Shown: piece after piece, positions 58,570 through 64,000 of the stretch
Layout of the letters: the number at the start of each line of letters is the position of its first letter
Position numbering within the stretch: position 1 is the stretch's first letter
Assembly (NCBI GenBank): GCA_030710605.1
Contig: CP092879.1
Span: 19,316,702-19,380,701, forward strand
Origin: Cordylochernes scorpioides
Taxonomy: Eukaryota; Arthropoda; Arachnida; Pseudoscorpiones; Chernetidae
Direction of reading: 5' to 3'
Length of the DNA: 64,000 nucleotides
Notes under the pieces: model-generated
Database searches by the model: none
What the model was told of the DNA's origin: nothing
What the model saw: the letters and a program-made list of their open reading frames with translations, nothing else
Program-made: the position numbers and the translations under genes

Positions 58570-58656
58570 TGTGTATCAAATAGCTTTTATAATTATTGTC
58601 TGAATCCCGACATATATGCTAAAAGATACAACTTCCTTAAGTTTTTTCTATGAGTG
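58570..58656. repeat. mariner-derived MITE, right end only
   Basis: TTATTGTCTGAATCCCGAC, ACATATATGCTAAAAGATAC and terminal ACTTCCTTAAGTTTTTTC, TATGAGTG beside TA. Same family as 42174-42371. Confidence 0.5.
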
Positions 58657-58686
58657 TATATAAGAAATTAAGAGATTATATATATA

Positions 58687-58955
58687 CTAGCCGAATGACC
58701 CGGGCAACGCCCGGGGTTTACCCGATTAAATGCTTTTATTCAAATACTATTCGTTACAATTATAAATTGGCGCCGTGGATGTCATTCTTGTATAATATAT
58801 AAATTAGTTTTTAAAATTGTAAAAAAAAAAAAAAAAATGCATAGGCCGGGAATCGAACCCGGGGCGCCCGCGTGGCAGGCGAGCATTCTACCACTGAACC
58901 AAAAGCAAACGGTGACAGAATTAAGAACGCATGACGATGATAACTGTATATTATC
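58687..58955 (-). mobile_element. Helitron carrying tRNA-Gly sequence
   Basis: CTAG and hairpin at the 3' end (58687-58715), GGATGTCATTC, flank, T-run, then tRNA-Gly complement at 58840-58903 lacking the 5' acceptor strand, and the 5' end ATACAGTTATCATCGTCATG. One to two changes from 44815-45088 in the tRNA part. Confidence 0.82.
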
Positions 58956-60284
58956 CGTGACAGAGGCGGCCGATGAGGAAAGACGGTCGTGACTATATAA
59001 AGTAATAAAAGAGCGTACCTGTGGATCTATTAAAGAAAAAAAAATCAAAATATTGTTACGTCTTTTTTTATATAATTACTGATCGAATTTTAACTCAAAT
59101 TAGGAGATTATGTTCCAAGTTTTACATGAAGTTCTATACGGTTATCCCAAAGTACATCTGTGCGACGTCTTCTTGGATAGAACCCAACAAGTGTTCCAAG
59201 GAATAGAAAATGCTACAATCAGCTAGGTTATGTAATGCCTTCTTCAGACGGAACAGCTGGAATGTTGGCTGGGAGATAAGATTGTGAGAGGAGCGCTAAA
59301 ACAAATAAGACGGCCCTCCAGGAGAAAATAGATAAGAAATAGTCGATCGATTTGCCTCCAGAAACTTTCTATTTCTTATTTATTTCTATTTTGTCTCAGT
59401 TTACAGGTGTTACATTCGAGTCACCTTGTTCTGGCTATTTACACATGGAGAGTTGGTGGAGTAGAGGTGGTCCCCCCAGACCTTGCAGGAGGGCAGCTGT
59501 TGGATGATGAGCTCCTAACTAAGCGTCAGGTCGTCGGAATCAGGGATTGATATCTCCTTTATTTCAAAGAATATCTTGTATGGTTGGATTGGATGAATTT
59601 TGAAGTTGAAGGTATAAATTCTTAACGGAAATTTGGTACATATCTTTTATATCGGGTTGGTATTTATTTCTTTGAGTCTATTTTTAAATTAAGTAAATAG
59701 ATCGTGGGTCAAAAATGTTCTTAATGACAGAAATACACATGTCGTTACCAAAATATTTCGTTTAAACGTGTCTCGGAAAGAGAATCTGTTTTCATTCGTT
59801 TCGAAACAAAAGTGTATCGTTAATTTGATCCAAATCGACACATTTTTTTAAGACAAAGATCAATCAAGTGATTTAATATATCGTGATCAACTTAGAATGA
59901 TTGTTAATTCAAATTCTAAATAGCTGAGGCCATCATAAATGTAGTCCATGGTCAAAGAAGTGGCTGAAGACAACCATCGTGGTAGATCTTAGAATCAGTT
60001 ATTGTCTTCAAAGTTAGAGAATTCCATTCTCCTCCTAACTGAATACTTTATAGACATATATCCAGGGAAATTATATATACACATAATTTTCTAAATGTTT
60101 GTGGAGGCATTTATTTGTATATAGGTCTGGAAGGCGTCACTCACACAGTTTCAATTTCGAAATGTGCTGATTGGTCTGATAAAGGGGTTAATCTGCATAT
60201 TTTGGTGTAGTCAAATTATTATAATTTTATAACGGTAATATAGAATTATATGTCCATAGTTACTTGAAAATACCATTTATAAGA
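58956..60284. other. No gene recognised
   Basis: One arm of the palindrome at 43041-43226 is present at 59015-59050 (GTACCTGTGGATCTATTAAAG). The remainder, including lower-AT patches at 59230-59330 and 59440-59550, is unassigned. Confidence 0.4.
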
Positions 60285-60460
60285 TTCAGCATATATAAGC
60301 AGAATACAGTATTAGAGCTCTAATACAGTCAAATACAGTATTAGAGCTCTAAAAAGCGGTAAGATAGATTAGATTAGCGAAACCCTCCCAAGGATGCTAA
60401 AAGCTTGTCTTATGTGTAAAAGAAACATTCGTGCTTTAATCCTTTCCTTTCTTATATAAT
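60285..60460. repeat. MITE family D copy
   Basis: AATACAGTATTAGAGCTC appears twice in tandem (60306 and 60345), then GATTAGCGAAACCCTCCC, GTGTAAAAGAAACATTCGTG. The stretch GAGGGTTC..GCAGTAAGG is deleted. Confidence 0.6.
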
Positions 60461-60494
60461 AATATCAATATATTAATAAAATATATTTTAGCAT

Positions 60495-60564
60495 TACAAC
60501 CCCAAGGAGAATCCTCTGTAAGACCTGTGTGTCTTAATAAAGGCTTTTGTGTGTGTGTGTGTAT
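60495..60564 (+). repeat. LINE 3' end with (TG)n tail
   Basis: CCCCAAGGAGAATCCTCTG, GACCTGTGTGTCTTAATAAAG, then (TG)n. The same 3' end as the LINE at 16715-18104; severely 5'-truncated (about 70 bp). Confidence 0.75.
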
Positions 60565-61069
60565 TTTAGCATTACTGTTATTGGCTGCGACTCTGTCTAT
60601 CTTTAAAAACAGTAATAGTAATCTTGTCAGGGCGTCTGATACAATATTTCAATTCGGACCACTTTAGGAATTAGTCTTTACTAATTCAATTTTTGGAGCG
60701 ATTGTTTATGACATTAAAGGAGGAAGAAATCCTAAAATCCAGGTTTCCATCTAAAGCCTCTTTGGAGATTCAAGGCAATGACTGTCAAAAATCAACATTA
60801 AGATTCAACGGATGCGTGGGCACGTGCTCCAGTCGGCTTCCCCGCCGTTTTAAAGGCATTTAATACCTGATGGAGAAATTTTGATTTTAATACCTGATGG
60901 AGAAATTTTGATTTTCAAAATCCGCATAGTCCTTCACTGAACAGAGTGTCGGAACCTTTTTGGAGACAAATTTTCACAGTTACGATTTAAAAACCTTTGA
61001 TTTAATTACACAAGTGCTGGAACATTTTATTGTACAAAAACGGGATGAGTTCATAGCCAAATTTCGTAC
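60565..61069. other. No gene recognised
   Basis: A 28-bp stretch, TTTAATACCTGATGGAGAAA and following bases, is duplicated in tandem at 60858-60915. Otherwise unassigned. Confidence 0.4.
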
Positions 61070-61440
61070 TACAGAATCCTTTCAATAAATTTTTGACTCC
61101 ATAAATTTTTGTAAATGATTTTTAAAAGTTCTAAATAATTACAGTGTCATCGTAGGTGAGAAAGTAAAAACTCACAAAGACACTTATCAAACATATTTAC
61201 AACTCAGAAACTCTTTTATATAACTATATATGATATATATTTCATAATAATCGTCACCTCCCCCCTTAATATCCTCATTTTTATTTATAGTCATATAAAA
61301 GAGTTTTCAAGTTGTAAATATGTTTGAAAAGGCCTTTGTGAATTTTTACTTGCTCACCTACGATGATACTGTAATTATTTAGTACTTTCAAAAATCATTT
61401 ACAGGGATTTTTTGAGTCGAAAATTTATTGTAAGGATTAT
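61070..61440. repeat. Imperfect inverted repeat (about 370 bp)
   Basis: Left arm about 61070-61225 and right arm about 61290-61440: ATCCTTTCAATAAATTTTTG, AATGATTTTTAAAAG, AATAATTACAGTGTCATCG, TAGGTGAG, ACTCACAAAG, AACATATTTACAACT against the complements. A diverged foldback transposon or MITE; no target duplication seen. Confidence 0.65.
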
Positions 61441-61444
61441 ATCT

Positions 61445-61804
61445 TCTTCTATATATATAAAAAATCAATGTTTGTATGTTTGTTTGTTTGTATGTCCGGT
61501 ATACAAATTCGCAGTAGTTCACTAATTCAAACCAAAATTTCCATACATAAGTAAAAAAATACGGGGAAGACGATAGGCTATTTTAAAAAATATATAAATC
61601 AATTATTAAAACTATATATTCAAATTATTCTACTTAGCTCACGAACACAGCGCCCTCTATCAAAGATTAGATTAAATTATGCTGATGCAAACAAATAGAT
61701 AATGCTAATAAACAATTATAAAAAAAATCTTATCTAAATATATATCACTCGGGTAGATATGAACACGGGTCAATCCCGGGGCGAAGCCCGGGTCACCCGT
61801 CTAG
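61445..61804 (+). mobile_element. Non-autonomous Helentron (second family)
   Basis: 360 bp, starts CTATATATATAAAAAATCAATG with (TTTG)n and ends with hairpin CCCGGGGCGAAGCCCGGG, TCACCCGT, CTAG. The nearly identical partner is at 53859-54216. Confidence 0.88.
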
Positions 61805-61818
61805 TATAATATTAAGGA

Positions 61819-62560
61819 CTAGACGAATGGCCCGGGCAACGCCCGGGTTTTACCCGAGTGCGAATATATTTTAAAAACGTTGTCTTGGGTGGTCGCTATA
61901 GACAGGGTGGTCTGTATAGACAGGTGTATGTATCACACAGCTGATAACAGGGTTGTCTAGAGTGGCCGCTATAGACAGGGTGGTCTGTATAGACAGGTGT
62001 ATGTATCACACTGCTGATAACAGGGTTGCCTAAAGTGACCGCTATAGACAGGGTGGTCTGTATAGACAGGTGAATGTAACACACTGATGATAACAGGGTT
62101 GCCTAAGGTGACCGCTACAGACAGGGTGGACTGTATAGACAGGTGGATGTATCACACAGCTGATAACAGGGTTGTCTAGAGTGGCCGCTATAGACAGGTG
62201 TATGTATCACACAGCTGATAACAGGGTTATCTAGAATGGCCGCTATATACAGGGTGGTCTGTAAAGACAGGTGGATGTATCACACAGCTGATAACAGGGT
62301 TGTCTAGAGTGGTCGCTATAGGCAGGGTGGTCAGTGGTCGCTATAGACAGGGTGGTCTGTATAGACAGGTGGATGTAACACACTGCTGATAACAGGGTTG
62401 TCTAGAATGGCCGCTATAGACAGGTGTATGTATCACACAGCTGATAACAGGGTTGTCTAGAGGGGGGCAGGGAGGACACGTGTTCGCCGGCAGCCAATGG
62501 GCGCGCATTCTATCCGTGAGCTTCAGACATAATAAGGCAATTATATATATATAGATATAT
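61819..62560 (-). mobile_element. Non-autonomous Helitron/Helentron with minisatellite core
   Basis: 3' end at 61819 (CTAG, GACGAATGG, hairpin CCCGGGCAACGCCCGGG, TTTTACCCGA) and a probable 5' end near 62560 (TATATATATAATTGCCTTAT on the - strand). Most of the interior is a 73-bp tandem repeat. Its 3' end lies 14 bp from the 3' end of the oppositely oriented Helentron at 61804. Confidence 0.65.
61889..62461. repeat. 73-bp minisatellite, about nine units
   Basis: Unit starts at 61889, 61962, 62035, 62108, 62181, 62236, 62309, 62334 and 62407. Six are 73 bp, two are 55 bp (the same 18-bp deletion of GTGGTCTGTATAGACAGG) and one is a 25-bp stub. Each unit reads GTGGCCGCTATAGACAGGG, ...CACACAGCTGATAACAGGG, TTGTCTAGA. 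The recurring 18-bp deletion lies between two copies of 'TATAGACAGG' inside the unit, so slippage explains it. Confidence 0.9.
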
Positions 62561-62561
62561 A

Positions 62562-62801
62562 TATATATGAAAAAAACAATAGAAAATAAAAAAATAAGTG
62601 GGTCAGGTGTTGATATTAAAAATAAAGAAAGCATATCTTGACCAGGATATAGTTGCGGGAGGATGATATTCATGGTACCAAAAGTGGTCCCTTTCCTTTT
62701 AGAAATACACTAAATCAATAGATTTTGTTTATCGTCTCAGTATCAAATGTAATGGGGGCGATAAAGAATGAACCACACACACAACACCAGTATTGGAAAT
62801 C
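62562..62801. other. No gene recognised
   Basis: Simple TA repeats and unassigned AT-rich sequence between two Helentron-type elements. Confidence 0.35.
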
Positions 62802-63431
62802 TATATATATATAAAATTGAATGTCTGTCTGTCTGTCTGTACTCTATAGATTCAAAAACCATACATCCAATCGCCGTGAAATTTTGGGATATTATTAGGT
62901 ATATCACCGGGAAGGTTTTTGAAAAATAATTTCATGAATATCTTGAATATCCTTAGAGTTATTTGCAGATTTGTAGATTTAACTCGCAAGCAGCGCCCCC
63001 ATTGTGACGATGATAACAAGTTTTCTTATCACTAAGTTTGTTATCTTAAATATTATTTATCAAAAGTAAGATTATCTCAGGATGACACGGCAATTTATTT
63101 GAGACAAGAATAATGATACAATTCCAAGGCGAAGATACTATTCCTTTAACTTCCAATTACCGAGGGAACCAATTAATATTGATTTTATTCAACTTATCGA
63201 GTATTTTTCAAAGGACCGGGAAAAATGTTCACTAGATAAAACTATGATTTTCTAATGTAGAAAATTAGGAAAGACAAAATTCAGGATGACACGGCACACA
63301 GGGACCGGGAAAAAATGTTCACTTTATCGAGAGATTCATTTAAAAGTTTTTAGAGAATTGTTTTAATAAATGTTCGCTAGACAAACCTTTACTCGGGTAA
63401 AACCTCGGGCGAAGCCGGGTACGTCCGCTAG
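62802..63431 (+). mobile_element. Non-autonomous Helentron (third variant)
   Basis: Starts TATATATATAAAATTGAATG followed by (GTCT)n, with the motif 'ATTCAAAAACCATACATCC' and 'CGCAAGCAGCGCC' seen also in the 8152 element ('CGCAAGCAGCGCC'). Ends hairpin CTCGGGCGAAGCCGGG, TACGTCCG, CTAG. Two direct repeats inside (CAGGATGACACGGCA at 63077 and 63281). No coding sequence. Confidence 0.82.
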
Positions 63432-64000
63432 TTTCAGATAAAAAGAGCTAACCTCTATTATGAATATTTTCCAAGAGTTTTTTTTAAAGAATGCCTTCCT
63501 CGGGAGGTGTTGGCTGCAGCAGCCGAACAAAACAACCACATATTTTGGTTGGTCTACCAAACACCAAACGGTAGAGGAAGTCTCAAGGAAGGTGTTACGA
63601 AACCATCATATCCTGATCTACGGCAGTGGCGATTGTAGCGGCGAATGTAGTCGGTGTTTTTAAAAGAACCCTCTCAAAAGGCAACTACAGACAGCTTATG
63701 TCAATTCAAGTGATTTTAATAAGCGCTATAATCAATCGTTTGTTTGTTCAGAGTCTATATAATTTCTTCAAATATCTCTCTCTATATTAATAAAAGTAGT
63801 TTCAATCTATCTTTCTGTGAAGTTAGAGGAAAATCACTTCTGTTATTGAATACTCTTTATTGTACTTTCTCTCTAAAAACGGTGTATAGACTTTAGAGTT
63901 GTGTAGGTATTTTCCTCTCTTTGTTGAGTATCTCCTGTGTTTTTTCGCCCCTCTCCCATAAGTTACGGAAATATGTATATAAAAAAGGATAGAAGGAGAG
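63432..64000. other. No gene recognised to window end
   Basis: A 67-codon + frame at 63460-63663 has no known features. The GC content at 63490-63650 is higher than the surroundings, so a decayed coding relic is possible, but I cannot name it. Confidence 0.35.

Noticed and set aside
58782..59048. 88-codon - strand frame as a gene
   Set aside because: It is the tRNA-Gly-carrying Helitron read as protein.
61889..62461. Regular repeats as a CRISPR array
   Set aside because: Units are contiguous 73-bp tandem repeats with no spacers, in a eukaryotic sequence between Helitron ends.
62341..62673. 110-codon - strand frame as a gene
   Set aside because: Most of it is the minisatellite translated; the rest is low-complexity TA repeat.

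Overview
The window is nuclear DNA of an invertebrate metazoan. It is AT-rich, its genes are split by GT-AG introns, and almost every intron and intergenic stretch is filled with transposable elements. I cannot place the organism more precisely; an arthropod or another protostome is plausible from the element mix (mariner, piggyBac, pogo, Helitron/Helentron, tRNA SINEs) and from the conserved poly(A)-binding protein. There is no sign of bacterial or organellar DNA.

Two cellular genes are present, arranged tail to tail. LACTB2 (a metallo-beta-lactamase-fold endoribonuclease) runs on the + strand in six exons from 4805 to 41967; its first exon(s) lie outside the window or were not found. PABPC1 (cytoplasmic poly(A)-binding protein) is complete on the - strand: six coding exons from 51737 down to 46854, 633 residues, with a likely A-rich non-coding leader exon and TATA box near 51820-51932. 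About 4.9 kb separate the two stop codons.

Region by region. 1-4800: LINE relics broken by a DD41D Tc1/mariner element and by a foldback insertion carrying two hammerhead ribozymes. 4966-18598 (LACTB2 intron): MITEs, foldback palindromes, 1.28-kb pogo-like elements, Helentrons, a tRNA-Gly gene or pseudogene, Helitrons carrying tRNA-Gly sequence, a piggyBac derivative, SINEs, and a LINE nested in a MITE. 18705-38331: mariner and RTE-like relics, a Ty3/Gypsy element and a Ty1/Copia element (both internally deleted), and a truncated U4 snRNA retrocopy. 38557-46850: a second piggyBac derivative, palindromes, a tRNA-derived SINE with a nested retroposon, and Helitrons. 46854-51932: PABPC1. 52000-64000: no cellular gene recognised; Tc1 and LINE relics, hairpin-rich tandem repeats, Helentrons and a 73-bp minisatellite.

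The most unusual items are the paired hammerhead ribozymes (2967-3020 and 3292-3345) inside one target-site-flanked insertion, a dispersed foldback family whose loop resembles a degenerate hammerhead, Helitrons that carry most of a tRNA-Gly gene with its 3' flank, and the U4 snRNA retrocopy with perfect 14-bp target-site duplications.
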